Below are positions 50,447 to 59,156 of a stretch of 64,000 nucleotides of DNA, one piece after another (position 1 is the stretch's first letter; every line of letters begins with the position of its first letter). The notes under the pieces are model-generated. The model was not told the DNA's origin and searched no databases. It saw only the letters and a program-made list of their open reading frames with translations. The position numbers and the translations under genes were made by a program. Source of the stretch: Paucibacter sp. B2R-40 (lineage in GTDB: Bacteria > Pseudomonadota > Gammaproteobacteria > Burkholderiales > Burkholderiaceae_C); the NCBI RefSeq assembly GCF_025717555.1, contig NZ_JAJIRP010000009.1, positions 62,001 through 126,000 of the forward strand, read 5' to 3'.

Positions 50447-51916
50447 ATGCAGCAAGCACGACCGCCTTGGCCCAAGCTCGGCAGCCGCCGTGTGGCCGGC
50501 GGCAAGCTCTTCATCCGCCCTTGCTGTGCCGCAGGTGTGTGCTGTTTGACGATAGCTTTGCTGGCCGGCTGCGCCTCGCGGCCCACCAATCCGCCGTTGC
50601 TCAAACAAGATCATGAACATGGCTACCGCTTGTCGAGCTGGCAGGCCGAGCGCGGCGACCCCGAGTTTGGCTTGGTGGTGGCGATGTCGGGCGGCGGCAC
50701 GCGCGCGGCGGCCTTTTCCTATGGCATCCTGGAGGAGCTGCGCCGCACCACGCTGCCGACGCCGACCGGCCCGGGGCGCATGCTCGACGACGTCAATATC
50801 GTCACCGGCATTTCAGGCGGCAGCTTCACCGCACTGTCCTATGCGCTTTTTGGCGAGCGCTTGTTTGACGAGTTTGAGCCCCGCTTCCTCAAGCGCGATG
50901 TGCAGGGCGATTTGATGCGCTTGGTGCTCAATCCGCTGTCCTGGCCGCAGATGACGGGCGGCAGCTTTACCCGCACCGATCTGGCCGCTGACTATTACGA
51001 CCGCATCTTGTTCGAAGGCGCGACCTTTGGCGATCTGCGCCAGCGCGGCGGCCCGTTCACCAATGTCGCGGCGACCGAGGTCAGCACCGGCTCGCGCATC
51101 ACCTTCAACCAAAACACCTTCGATCTCTTGTGCTCTGATTTGAGTCAAGTGAGGCTGGCCCGCGCGGCGGCCGCATCCTCGGCGGTGCCGGGGCTGTTCG
51201 CGCCGATTGGGTTCGACAACTACGCGGGCAGTTGCGGCTTTGATCTGGGTGCCAATGTGGCGCGAGTTTTCGGCAGCAAGGTCGACAAAGACGCCAGCGG
51301 CCGCGTCAGCCTGCGTGACCGCGAGTTTGTCGCCTTGCAAGACGGCACGCAGCATCGCTATCTGCACCTGATCGACGGCGGCCTGTCCGACAACGTGGGC
51401 CTGCGCTCATTGCTGGAAGGCCTGGAGGCCTCGGTTGCCAGCGAGCGCTTCCGCGATGTGTCGGGCTTCAACAAGCTCAAACGCATCGCCGTGATTGCGG
51501 TCAACTCGCTCGCCGATGGTGAGAACGATTGGGGCAGGCACGAAGCGCCGCCCAATATGGTGTCGATGTTGGTGCGCGCCGCCGGTGTGCCGATTGACCG
51601 CTACAGCTATGAGCAGATCGAGTTGTTGCGCAACTTTGTGCGCACGCTACAGCATCTGAAGGGCCCGGATGGTCAGCCGATTGCAGTCGAGTTCTACGCC
51701 ATCGATATCAATTTTGACCAGATCAGCGACCCCGAGGAAAAGCGCTATTTCCGCAATCTGCCCACCAGCTTTGTGTTGAGCGCCGAGCAAGTGGATCGGC
51801 TGCGCGAGATGGCCGGCCGCTTGTTGCGCCAGTCGCCGGACTTCCAGCGCTTGTTGCGCGACTTGGGTGCTTCCGCGCTGCCAAGCGAATCCGATGCCGT
51901 CAAAACACCGCAGTGA
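50447..51916 (+). CDS. Patatin-like phospholipase lipoprotein
   Basis: 489 residues. A lipobox LLAGC at Cys42 follows a long basic and hydrophobic N-terminus, indicating a membrane-anchored lipoprotein. The patatin core has the oxyanion loop MSGGGTRAAAFSYG, nucleophile Ser123 in VTGISGGSFTAL and catalytic Asp in LIDGGLSDNVG. Members hydrolyse ester bonds of phospholipids or lipid-linked molecules. The stop lies 24 bases before the TolC-like gene, so the gene heads a unit with the exporter. This pairing suggests the lipase acts on membrane lipid or exported lipid cargo, but that is inference. Confidence 0.92.
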   Translation: MQQARPPWPKLGSRRVAGGKLFIRPCCAAGVCCLTIALLAGCASRPTNPPLLKQDHEHGYRLSSWQAERGDPEFGLVVAMSGGGTRAAAFSYGILEELRRTTLPTPTGPGRMLDDVNIVTGISGGSFTALSYALFGERLFDEFEPRFLKRDVQGDLMRLVLNPLSWPQMTGGSFTRTDLAADYYDRILFEGATFGDLRQRGGPFTNVAATEVSTGSRITFNQNTFDLLCSDLSQVRLARAAAASSAVPGLFAPIGFDNYAGSCGFDLGANVARVFGSKVDKDASGRVSLRDREFVALQDGTQHRYLHLIDGGLSDNVGLRSLLEGLEASVASERFRDVSGFNKLKRIAVIAVNSLADGENDWGRHEAPPNMVSMLVRAAGVPIDRYSYEQIELLRNFVRTLQHLKGPDGQPIAVEFYAIDINFDQISDPEEKRYFRNLPTSFVLSAEQVDRLREMAGRLLRQSPDFQRLLRDLGASALPSESDAVKTPQ

Positions 51917-51940
51917 TTCGGTTATGCTGCCCGCCAGACC

Positions 51941-53338
51941 ATGCCCAGCTATCGAATGAACACCGTTTCTATGTTGTCGCTATGCCTGCCCCTGCTGTGG
52001 GCGAGCAGCGTTAGCGCCGAAGCGCTCAGCTGGACCGAGGCCACGCATTTGTTGCAGCAAAACTCGGACCAGGTGGCCGGCGCCCGTTCAGCGGTGGCCA
52101 GTGCGCAAGCCCGGTCCGAGGGCATCGCCCGGGCGGGCGGGCCCATCGTCAGCCTTTACGGCGCTGCCTATAGTTACAAGGCCAGTGTCGATCTGAATCT
52201 GGACCCCCTCAATCACGGCCTGGGCAATGTAATCAGCCTGCTGCCGCCCGGCCTGGCCGGCCAGTTGCCGCCGCTGCCGCCGCTACCCTCCAACGCCACG
52301 CTCTCGCACAGCAATACCAGTCAGGCGGCCTTGGTGAACGCGGTTTGGCCTATCTATCTGGGCGGAGCCACCGACGCGTTGCGCGGCGTGGCGGCGGGGC
52401 AAACTGCCGAGGCGCAGGCCGAGCTGAGCCATACCGAAGAAGAGGCGCTGGCGCTGTTGGCGCAACGTTACTTCCAAACTCAGATGGCGCGCCGCGCAGC
52501 CAGTTTGCGTGAAGCAGCGGCCGCCGGTGTGGCCGAGCATGATTCAGCGGCGGAGAAAATGCTGCAGGCCGGTGTCGCCTCCAAGCTGGAGCGCCTGCAA
52601 GCGCGCGCCGCGTTGCAAGACGCCCAACACCAAGCTCGCAAGGCGCGCAGCGATGCCGATCTGGTTGCTGTCGCGCTGGCCCGAACCGTCAAATTGGACG
52701 GGATCCCGACCCCCAGCACCCCGCTGTCGGTCAGCTCCCAGCCGCTGCCGCCGCTGCAAGATTTCCTCAATACTGCGCTGACCCTGCATCCCGGCCTGGC
52801 CAAGGTGGCGGCCAAGCGGACGCAGGCCGAGCAGTTGAAGGCGGGCTCCAAGGCGCTGGAGCGGCCGCAGGTGTTTGCCTTTGGCCAGCGTTCCTTGACC
52901 CATAACGGCGACTGGCTGGCCGGTGTCGGTATCCGGGTCAACCTCTGGGACTCGCTTGATCACGACGCGCTGGACCGCTCGCATCTGAAGCAGATTGCCC
53001 AAGTCGACGCGGCCGATGCGCAGGCGCGCAGCGACATCGCCTTGCTGGTCGAACGCCAGTGGCGCAGCGCCGAGCAAGCGCGCTCGCAATACCTGAGCCT
53101 GGCTGCACAAGACGAACTCGGGCTGGAGATCTTGCATCTGCGCCGGGTGGGCCTCAAGCAAGGCACCAGCACCACGCTGGATCTGATCGACGCCGAGCTG
53201 AACCTGGCCAAACTGCGCACCGAGCGGGCGCAGGTCGCCTATGAGCATGTGATGGCCTTGGTCGGTCTGCTGCAAGCCAGTGGTCAGCTGGAGAGTCTGG
53301 CCGACTACCTGGCCCGCGCCGATCTGCGGGTGGAATAG
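51941..53338 (+). CDS. TolC-like outer-membrane efflux channel
   Basis: 465 residues with a signal peptide (LSLCLPLLWASSVSA). Two repeats rich in Ala/Gln/Glu helices are visible, as in the OEP family: LSWTEATHLLQQNSDQVAGA begins the first and LQDFLNTALTLHPGLAKVAA the second. The LRRVGLKQGTSTTLDLIDAE stretch near the end is a typical equatorial motif. It forms the outer conduit for the HlyD-type adaptor 12 bases downstream. No antibiotic specificity can be read. Confidence 0.92.
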   Translation: MPSYRMNTVSMLSLCLPLLWASSVSAEALSWTEATHLLQQNSDQVAGARSAVASAQARSEGIARAGGPIVSLYGAAYSYKASVDLNLDPLNHGLGNVISLLPPGLAGQLPPLPPLPSNATLSHSNTSQAALVNAVWPIYLGGATDALRGVAAGQTAEAQAELSHTEEEALALLAQRYFQTQMARRAASLREAAAAGVAEHDSAAEKMLQAGVASKLERLQARAALQDAQHQARKARSDADLVAVALARTVKLDGIPTPSTPLSVSSQPLPPLQDFLNTALTLHPGLAKVAAKRTQAEQLKAGSKALERPQVFAFGQRSLTHNGDWLAGVGIRVNLWDSLDHDALDRSHLKQIAQVDAADAQARSDIALLVERQWRSAEQARSQYLSLAAQDELGLEILHLRRVGLKQGTSTTLDLIDAELNLAKLRTERAQVAYEHVMALVGLLQASGQLESLADYLARADLRVE

Positions 53339-53350
53339 AACCAGAGACAG

Positions 53351-54325
53351 ATGATGAAGTTGCCTAAATTTTTAGTGCCCGCAATTGCCCTGACCGCGCT
53401 GGGAGTTGGCGTTTACGCGATGTTGCAGCACAGCCCGCCGGCACCTGAGCAACTGCAAGGCATGATGGAGGCGCGCGAGACTGATATCGCGCCCAAGCTG
53501 ACCGGCCGCGTGATCGAATTGCTGGTGCAAGAAGGCCAGCGCATCGAGAAGGGCGCACTGATCCTGCGCATCGACAGCCCCGAGGTCGCGGCCAAGATGG
53601 CTCAGGCCAGCAATGCGGCTGCAGCCGCAGCGGCGGTGGCGCAAAAGGCCAAGAACGGTGCCCGGCCGGAAGAGATCCGCATGGCGCAGGCTAACTTCGA
53701 GCGTGCGCAGGTCGGGGTTGATTTGGCGCGCAAGAGTTTCGAGCGGGTGGACGGGCTTTACAAAGAAGGCCTTGTGTCGGCGCAAAAGCGCGACGAGGCC
53801 GAGGCCAATTGGCGCGCCGCCCAAGGCCTCGCCAATGCCGCCCGCGCCCAGGCCGATATGGCCCGCGCCGGTGCGCGCAGTGAAGACCAAGCGGCGGCCA
53901 GCGCTCAAGCGGCCCAGGTCGCCGGCGCGGTGCAAGAGGTTGAAGTGGCGCGCGCCGAGACCGAGCTGAAGAGCCCGGTGGCCGGCGAAGTGGCCAAGCT
54001 GCTGGCCAAGGTGGGCGAGCTGTCGCCGGCCGGCGTGCCGGTGATCACCGTGGTCGACCTGGCCGATCAATGGATGCTCTTGAACGTGCGCGAGGATCAG
54101 CTGCAGCGCTTTGCCGTCGGCCAGGAGTTTGACGCCACGCTGCCGGCGCTGCCGAATCAGACGGTGCGTTTCAAGGTCGTCGCCTCGCAAGCCTTGCCCG
54201 ATTTCGCCACCTGGCGCTCTACCCGCAGCAACCAGGGCTATGACCTGCGCACCTTCGAGATCAAGGCGCAGCCGCTCAAACCGATTGCGGGCGCGCGGCC
54301 CGGCATGAGCGTGTTGGTCAAGTAA
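53351..54325 (+). CDS. HlyD-family periplasmic adaptor
   Basis: 324 residues. One N-terminal membrane helix (LPKFLVPAIALTALGVGVYA) anchors it. The lipoyl halves flank a hairpin: ARETDIAPKLTGRVIELLV with VQEGQRIEKG, then a long Ala/Glu coiled coil (about 75-205), then ELKSPVAGEVAKLLAKVGE. The barrel part has VVDLADQWMLLNVREDQL. It should bridge the TolC-like channel and the two ABC-2 permeases, three bases and one base apart respectively. An ordinary adaptor. Confidence 0.92.
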   Translation: MMKLPKFLVPAIALTALGVGVYAMLQHSPPAPEQLQGMMEARETDIAPKLTGRVIELLVQEGQRIEKGALILRIDSPEVAAKMAQASNAAAAAAAVAQKAKNGARPEEIRMAQANFERAQVGVDLARKSFERVDGLYKEGLVSAQKRDEAEANWRAAQGLANAARAQADMARAGARSEDQAAASAQAAQVAGAVQEVEVARAETELKSPVAGEVAKLLAKVGELSPAGVPVITVVDLADQWMLLNVREDQLQRFAVGQEFDATLPALPNQTVRFKVVASQALPDFATWRSTRSNQGYDLRTFEIKAQPLKPIAGARPGMSVLVK

Positions 54326-54328
54326 ATC

Positions 54329-55483
54329 ATGGCTATCTTGGCGAGGGAATGGGCACGCTTGCGCGCCAGCCCTTTCGATCTGGCCATGTTGTCCTGGCTG
54401 CCGCTTTTGATGGGCTTGCTGCTGATCTGGACCTTTGCTGCGGGCCTGCCGACGCGCCTGCCCATAGGCATTTTGGACAGCGACCACAGCGCGCTGTCGC
54501 GCCAGCTTTCCCGCATGCTGGACGCCGCACCCGGCCTGCAGATCGCAGCGCAGTTCAGTGACGAAGGCGAGCTGCAGCGGGCGCTGCGCGCCGGCCATGT
54601 TTACGGCGCCTTGGTGATACCGGCTGGCATGGCCAGCGACATCAAAAAGGGCAGGGCAGCCCAGCTGGCCTTGCTGCATAACGCCCAATTCGCGACCCAC
54701 TCAGGTTTAATCCAAAAAGACGTGCGCACGGTGGTCGGCACGCTGTCGGCCGGCATCGAGATTGTCTCGCGCGAGAAGCGCGGCCAAAGCGCGCTGGCGG
54801 CGCAGGAGGGCTTCGAGCCGCTGCGCGCCAATCTGCAGGCGATCTACAACCCGACGCTGAACTACCAGCAGTTCCTGGCCGCCGTGCTGCTGCCAGCCCT
54901 GATGCATATGTTGGCGATGGTGGCCGGCGCCTGGGCCGTCGGCACCGAGCTGCGTGATGCGACGGCGCCGCAGTGGCTGGCCGCTGGGCGGGGCCAGGTC
55001 TTGCCTGCGGTGCTGCTCAAGCTGCTGCCGGCCATGCTGCTGCTGAACGGCGTCAATCTGATCTTGTGGCTGCTGATGCAGCAGCTGGGCCTGCTGCAGT
55101 TGGATGCCCTGGCCGTCTTGTTGGGGCTGCACGCGCTGATGTTGGCGCTGTACTGGGGTTTGGGTGCATTCGTGGCGCTGGCCAGCAGCAGCTTGCGTAC
55201 GGCGCTGTCGGCCGCCGGCTTCATCACCGCGCCGGCCTTTGCGTTTTCGGGCCTGGCCTTCCCCTTGATGGCGATGCCCCAAGGTGCCCGGCAATGGGCC
55301 GAAGCCCTGCCGCTTGCCTGGGTGCTGGAGGCGCAGGTCGGCTTGCTGCAGCAGGGGCGAGCGGCGGCGGCGCTCTTGCCGCTGGCCGGTTGGCTGAGCC
55401 TGGCTGCTGCCCTGCTGTTGCTGGCCAGCGCCGCGCTGCTCAAACGTGCGGCGCTGACGCCCACTTGCTGGGGCAAGCGCTGA
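54329..55483 (+). CDS. ABC-2 type permease (first)
   Basis: 384 residues. The first helix (LAMLSWLPLLMGLLLIWTFAA) is followed by a large periplasmic domain, IGILDSDHSALSRQLSRML and GALVIPAGMASDIKKG, typical of YhhJ/YbhS-like subunits. The last about 200 residues hold five hydrophobic segments. It starts three bases after the adaptor and overlaps the next permease by one base. No ATPase gene follows, so an ATPase must be supplied elsewhere, or the complex works without one. Confidence 0.9.
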   Translation: MAILAREWARLRASPFDLAMLSWLPLLMGLLLIWTFAAGLPTRLPIGILDSDHSALSRQLSRMLDAAPGLQIAAQFSDEGELQRALRAGHVYGALVIPAGMASDIKKGRAAQLALLHNAQFATHSGLIQKDVRTVVGTLSAGIEIVSREKRGQSALAAQEGFEPLRANLQAIYNPTLNYQQFLAAVLLPALMHMLAMVAGAWAVGTELRDATAPQWLAAGRGQVLPAVLLKLLPAMLLLNGVNLILWLLMQQLGLLQLDALAVLLGLHALMLALYWGLGAFVALASSSLRTALSAAGFITAPAFAFSGLAFPLMAMPQGARQWAEALPLAWVLEAQVGLLQQGRAAAALLPLAGWLSLAAALLLLASAALLKRAALTPTCWGKR

Positions 55484-56622
55484 TGTGGGCCTGGTTCAAA
55501 ACCATTGGTGAGACCTGGCGCAGTGCCTTGACGGACAAGGGCACTTTGCTAATGTTCATCGTCGCCCCCATCATCTACGCCTTCTTCTACCCCTGGCCCT
55601 ATCTGACCCAGGAGTTGCGGCGCGTGCCGGTGGCCATCGTGGACCAGGACCACAGCAATATTGCCCGTCAGATTGGTCGTTTTGCGCAGGCCAGCCCGCG
55701 CCTGGATTTACGCTTCGTCACGGCCAGCGAATCGGAAGCCAAGGCGGCGCTGGCGCGGCGGGAAATTGAGGGTTATGTCTTGCTGCCCGATGGGCTCAAG
55801 CGCGATGTCTTGCGTGGCCACGGCGTGGTGGTGCCTGTGCTCGCCGACGGCGCTTACTTTCTGATCAACAAGGTGGTGCTGAGCGGCTTCGGCGAGGTGC
55901 TCGGCACAGTCTCGGCCGGCGCCGAGCTGCGCCAGTTGCAGGCCAAGGGCGCCTCGCCCTTGGGGGCTGCAGCCAGCCGCAGCCCATTGAATCTGAGCCT
56001 GGTGGCACTTTACAACCCGACCCAGGGCTATGGCAGTTATGTGGTGCCGGCGGTGGCGGTGCTGATCATTCAGCAGCTGATGTTGATAGGCACGGCGATG
56101 TGGGTCGGCACTTGGTTCGAACGCCGGCCAGCCGCCGAAACGCTTGCCACCTGGGCCGCGCGTACCTTGGCCTTTGCCTGTTTGGGCCTGCTGTCTGCCG
56201 CCTGGTTCTTTGGCCCGGTGTTCCGCTTTTTTGACTATGGCCACAGCGGCAATGTCGCCGGCGCGGCGCTGCTGCTCTTGCCTTATTGCTGGGCTATTGC
56301 GGCCTTGGGCGTGGCGCTAGGTGCCTTGTTGGCGGACCGTGAGCGCAGCATGCAAGCACTGTTGTGTACCTCGTTGCCGATTGCTTTTTTGAGTGGCTTT
56401 TCCTGGCCCCGCGAAGCCTTACCAGCGCCGCTGTATGCCCTGGGCGACTTCATCCCGGCGGTGGTCGGCATCCAGACCTTTGTGCGTTTGAATCAGATGG
56501 GGGCAACCCTGGCCGAGGTCCGCCCTTTTGCCAATATCCTCATCCTGCAAGCGCTGGGTTTCAGCTTGTTGGCCATTTGGGCCTTGCAGCGGCGCCGTCG
56601 GCCAGGGCTCAAACTGCCCTGA
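55483..56622 (+). CDS. ABC-2 type permease (second)
   Basis: 379 residues from ATG 55483, overlapping the previous stop by one base (TGATG); the open frame further 5' is a shadow of the first permease. The same layout is seen: LLMFIVAPIIYAFFYPWPYL, a periplasmic domain (VPVAIVDQDHSNIARQIGRF, LPDGLKRDVLRGHG) and five C-terminal segments with SGFSWPREALPAPLYALGDF, a conserved ABC-2 motif. It pairs with the first permease as a heterodimer. It ends the unit, about 140 bases before a hairpin. Confidence 0.9.
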   Translation: MWAWFKTIGETWRSALTDKGTLLMFIVAPIIYAFFYPWPYLTQELRRVPVAIVDQDHSNIARQIGRFAQASPRLDLRFVTASESEAKAALARREIEGYVLLPDGLKRDVLRGHGVVVPVLADGAYFLINKVVLSGFGEVLGTVSAGAELRQLQAKGASPLGAAASRSPLNLSLVALYNPTQGYGSYVVPAVAVLIIQQLMLIGTAMWVGTWFERRPAAETLATWAARTLAFACLGLLSAAWFFGPVFRFFDYGHSGNVAGAALLLLPYCWAIAALGVALGALLADRERSMQALLCTSLPIAFLSGFSWPREALPAPLYALGDFIPAVVGIQTFVRLNQMGATLAEVRPFANILILQALGFSLLAIWALQRRRRPGLKLP

Positions 56623-56762
56623 TTTGAAACAGTTGTCGGCGCGGTGTTTTGAAGCTGGTAGGGATAAACCCTGATATCTGGCGGGAGCCACCAAAGTTTC
56701 ATTTTGACCTAGACATACGGCGTTAGCATCAGGTCGCCGAACTTCGGTTCGCCAATTATTTG

Positions 56763-56784
56763 GAGGCCCGAACAGGCCTCTTTT
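56763..56784 (+). terminator. Short hairpin with T-run upstream of the decarboxylase gene
   Basis: GAGGCC (56763-56768) pairs with GGCCTC (56775-56780) around CGAACA, then TTTT. It lies 140 bases after the exporter stop and 49 bases before the decarboxylase ATG. Either a late terminator of the exporter operon or an attenuator in the decarboxylase leader. Confidence 0.55.
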
Positions 56785-56832
56785 CGGCCGCAGCGCTCAA
56801 GCTGGTCTGGCCAAAACTGGGGGTCAAAGAAA

Positions 56833-59121
56833 ATGAGTCAAGGCACGCTGATTATTGGAATGAAGGTGCTGGTCATCAGCGATGAGTTTGGCGGCCAGAC
56901 GGCGGTGGGCCGAACGGTGCGCTCGCTGGCGCAGGCGCTCGCTGAACGTGATATCGCCGTCATCGAGGCCACTTCCGCCGAAGACGCTCGCGCGGTGATC
57001 CTGTCCGACCCCTCGATCCAAGGCATCTTGCTGAGCTGGACGCTGGGCAGCCAAGACCCGCAGCATCATGCGGCGCAGGCCTTGCTGGACTTGATCCGCT
57101 CGCGCAACACCGATGTGCCGGTGTTCCTGATGGCCGACAAAGACGGTGCCGCCTTGACGGCCGCCGTGATGCGCCAGGTCGATGAGCTGATCTGGTTCTT
57201 GGAAGACACGACCAGCTTTATTGCCGGCCGCGTGATGGCCGCCATCCAGCGTTACCGCGAGGCGGTGGCACCTCCGTTCACCAAGGCCTTGATCCAATTC
57301 GCGCAGAAGTATGAATACTCCTGGCACACGCCCGGCCATGCCGGTGGCACGGCCTTCCTGAAGTCACCGGTGGGTCGCGCTTTCCATGACTATTTCGGCG
57401 AAAACCTGCTGCGCTCGGACCTGTCGATTTCGGTCGGTGAGCTCGGTTCCCTGCTGGACCACAGCGGCCCGATCGGCGAGAGTGAAAAATACTGCGCCAA
57501 GATCTTCGGCGCCGACCGGGCCTACACGGTGACGAATGGCTCCTCGATGTCGAACCGGGTCATCATGATGTCCTCGGTGACCCGTGGAGATTACGCCTTA
57601 TGTGATCGCAATGCCCACAAGTCCACCGAGCAGGCGCTGACCATGACGGGGGTGGTGCCAACCTACCTCGTGCCTTCGCGCAACCACCTCGGCATCATCG
57701 GCCCGATCTACGCCAAGACACTCAGTGAGGAAGGGGTCCAGGCAGCCATCCAGCGCAACCCCTTGGCCAAGGACAAGGCGCAAAAAGCGGTGCATGCCAT
57801 CGTCACCAACTCGACCTATGACGGCCTGATCTATCTGGTGCCGCGCGTGGTGGAGCTGCTCGACAAGAGCGTCGACCGCATCCATTTCGACGAAGCCTGG
57901 TACGGCTATGCGCGCTTCAACCCGCTCTACCGCAACCGCTTCGGCATGTATGGCGAGGCCAAGGATTACCCGCGCGACAAGCCGACCATCTTCACCACCA
58001 CCTCCACGCACAAGCTGCTGGCCGCCATCAGCCAGTCCTCCTTGATCAGCGTGCGTGACGGCCGCAACCCGGTGCCGCATGCGCGCTTCAACGAGAGCTA
58101 CATGATGCATGGCTCGACCTCGCCGCTGTACGCGATCATCGCGTCCAACGAGGTCTCGGCGGCGATGATGAGCGGCGTCGGCGGGCGCACGCTGACGACC
58201 GAGTCGATCCAAGAGGCCGTCGCTTTCCGCAAGGGCGTGCGCACGATCAAGCGCGAGGCCGAAACCACCGGCGACTGGTTCTTCAGCACCTGGAATGCTG
58301 ACACCGTGACCGACCCGGTCAGCGGCGCGCAAATCGCTTTTGAAGATGCGCCGACTGAGTTGCTGATCAGCGAGCCGGACTGCTGGACCCTGCACCCTGG
58401 CGCGGCCTGGCATGGCTTCAAGGACATCGAAGCCGGCTATTGCATGCTGGACCCGATCAAGGTCTCTATCGTCAGCCCGGGCGTGGCAGCTGACGGCAGG
58501 TTTGAGCAGATGGGCATCCCGGCGATGTTGGTGACCGCCTTTCTGAGCAAGCGCGGCATCCAGGTCGAGAAGACCACCGACTTCACCATTCTGGTTCTGT
58601 TCTCAATGGGCATCACGCGCGGCAAGTTCGGCACCCTGGTCAATGCGCTGCTGCGCTTCAAGGATGCCTACGACGCCAACACACCGGTTGCTGAAGTCTT
58701 GTTCGAGCATGTGGCCGATGCGCCGGCGCAGTACGAGGGCATGGGCTTGCAGGACTTGGCCAAGGCCATGTTCGAGCAGATGAAGGCGAGCGATATCTTG
58801 CGGGTGCAGGCGCAGGCTTTCTCCAGCCTGCCGGTGCCGGTGATGACGCCGGCCGACGCTTACTCCAAGCTGGTGCACAACGAGATTGAAGAAGTGGCGC
58901 TGGAGAACCTGGCCGGGCGCGTCATCGCGACCGCCGTGGTGCCCTACCCACCGGGCATTCCTATGCTGATGCCGGGTGAATTGGCCGGCGCGGACGACGG
59001 CCCCTTCATCGCCTATCTGCGTGGCCTGCAGGACTGGGGCAAGCGCTTTCCGGGCTTCGGGCATGACACGCACGGCGTCGAAGACCGCGACGGCCGCTAT
59101 TACGTGCAGTGCCTGAAGTAG
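56833..59121 (+). CDS. PLP-dependent ornithine/lysine/arginine decarboxylase (ornithine- or lysine-type)
   Basis: 762 residues, of the inducible, decameric fold-type I class. An N-terminal wing domain resembling a receiver (about 10-130) is followed by the core: YSWHTPGHAGGTAFLKSPVG, ISVGELGSLLDHSGPIGESE, HFDEAWYGYARF and PLP-binding Lys394 in TSTHKLLAAISQ. TPGHAGGTAF matches the Lys/Orn enzymes; AdiA has APGHQGG instead. It decarboxylates a basic amino acid and consumes a proton. The PotE-like antiporter 35 bases downstream favours ornithine to putrescine, but lysine cannot be excluded. It heads a four-gene unit. Confidence 0.88.
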   Translation: MSQGTLIIGMKVLVISDEFGGQTAVGRTVRSLAQALAERDIAVIEATSAEDARAVILSDPSIQGILLSWTLGSQDPQHHAAQALLDLIRSRNTDVPVFLMADKDGAALTAAVMRQVDELIWFLEDTTSFIAGRVMAAIQRYREAVAPPFTKALIQFAQKYEYSWHTPGHAGGTAFLKSPVGRAFHDYFGENLLRSDLSISVGELGSLLDHSGPIGESEKYCAKIFGADRAYTVTNGSSMSNRVIMMSSVTRGDYALCDRNAHKSTEQALTMTGVVPTYLVPSRNHLGIIGPIYAKTLSEEGVQAAIQRNPLAKDKAQKAVHAIVTNSTYDGLIYLVPRVVELLDKSVDRIHFDEAWYGYARFNPLYRNRFGMYGEAKDYPRDKPTIFTTTSTHKLLAAISQSSLISVRDGRNPVPHARFNESYMMHGSTSPLYAIIASNEVSAAMMSGVGGRTLTTESIQEAVAFRKGVRTIKREAETTGDWFFSTWNADTVTDPVSGAQIAFEDAPTELLISEPDCWTLHPGAAWHGFKDIEAGYCMLDPIKVSIVSPGVAADGRFEQMGIPAMLVTAFLSKRGIQVEKTTDFTILVLFSMGITRGKFGTLVNALLRFKDAYDANTPVAEVLFEHVADAPAQYEGMGLQDLAKAMFEQMKASDILRVQAQAFSSLPVPVMTPADAYSKLVHNEIEEVALENLAGRVIATAVVPYPPGIPMLMPGELAGADDGPFIAYLRGLQDWGKRFPGFGHDTHGVEDRDGRYYVQCLK

Positions 59122-59156
59122 CTCGTCCATCCATACATTTGACACAGGAGGCCTGC

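Noticed and set aside
54973-55482. Extended N-terminus of the second ABC-2 permease
   Set aside because: It lies out of frame within the first permease; the ATG at 55483 overlaps the previous stop and begins a standard permease.
56722-56740. GCGTTAGCATC, which resembles an attC core
   Set aside because: There is no matching RYYYAAC partner or palindrome around it, unlike the elements near 16.5 and 17.0 kb.
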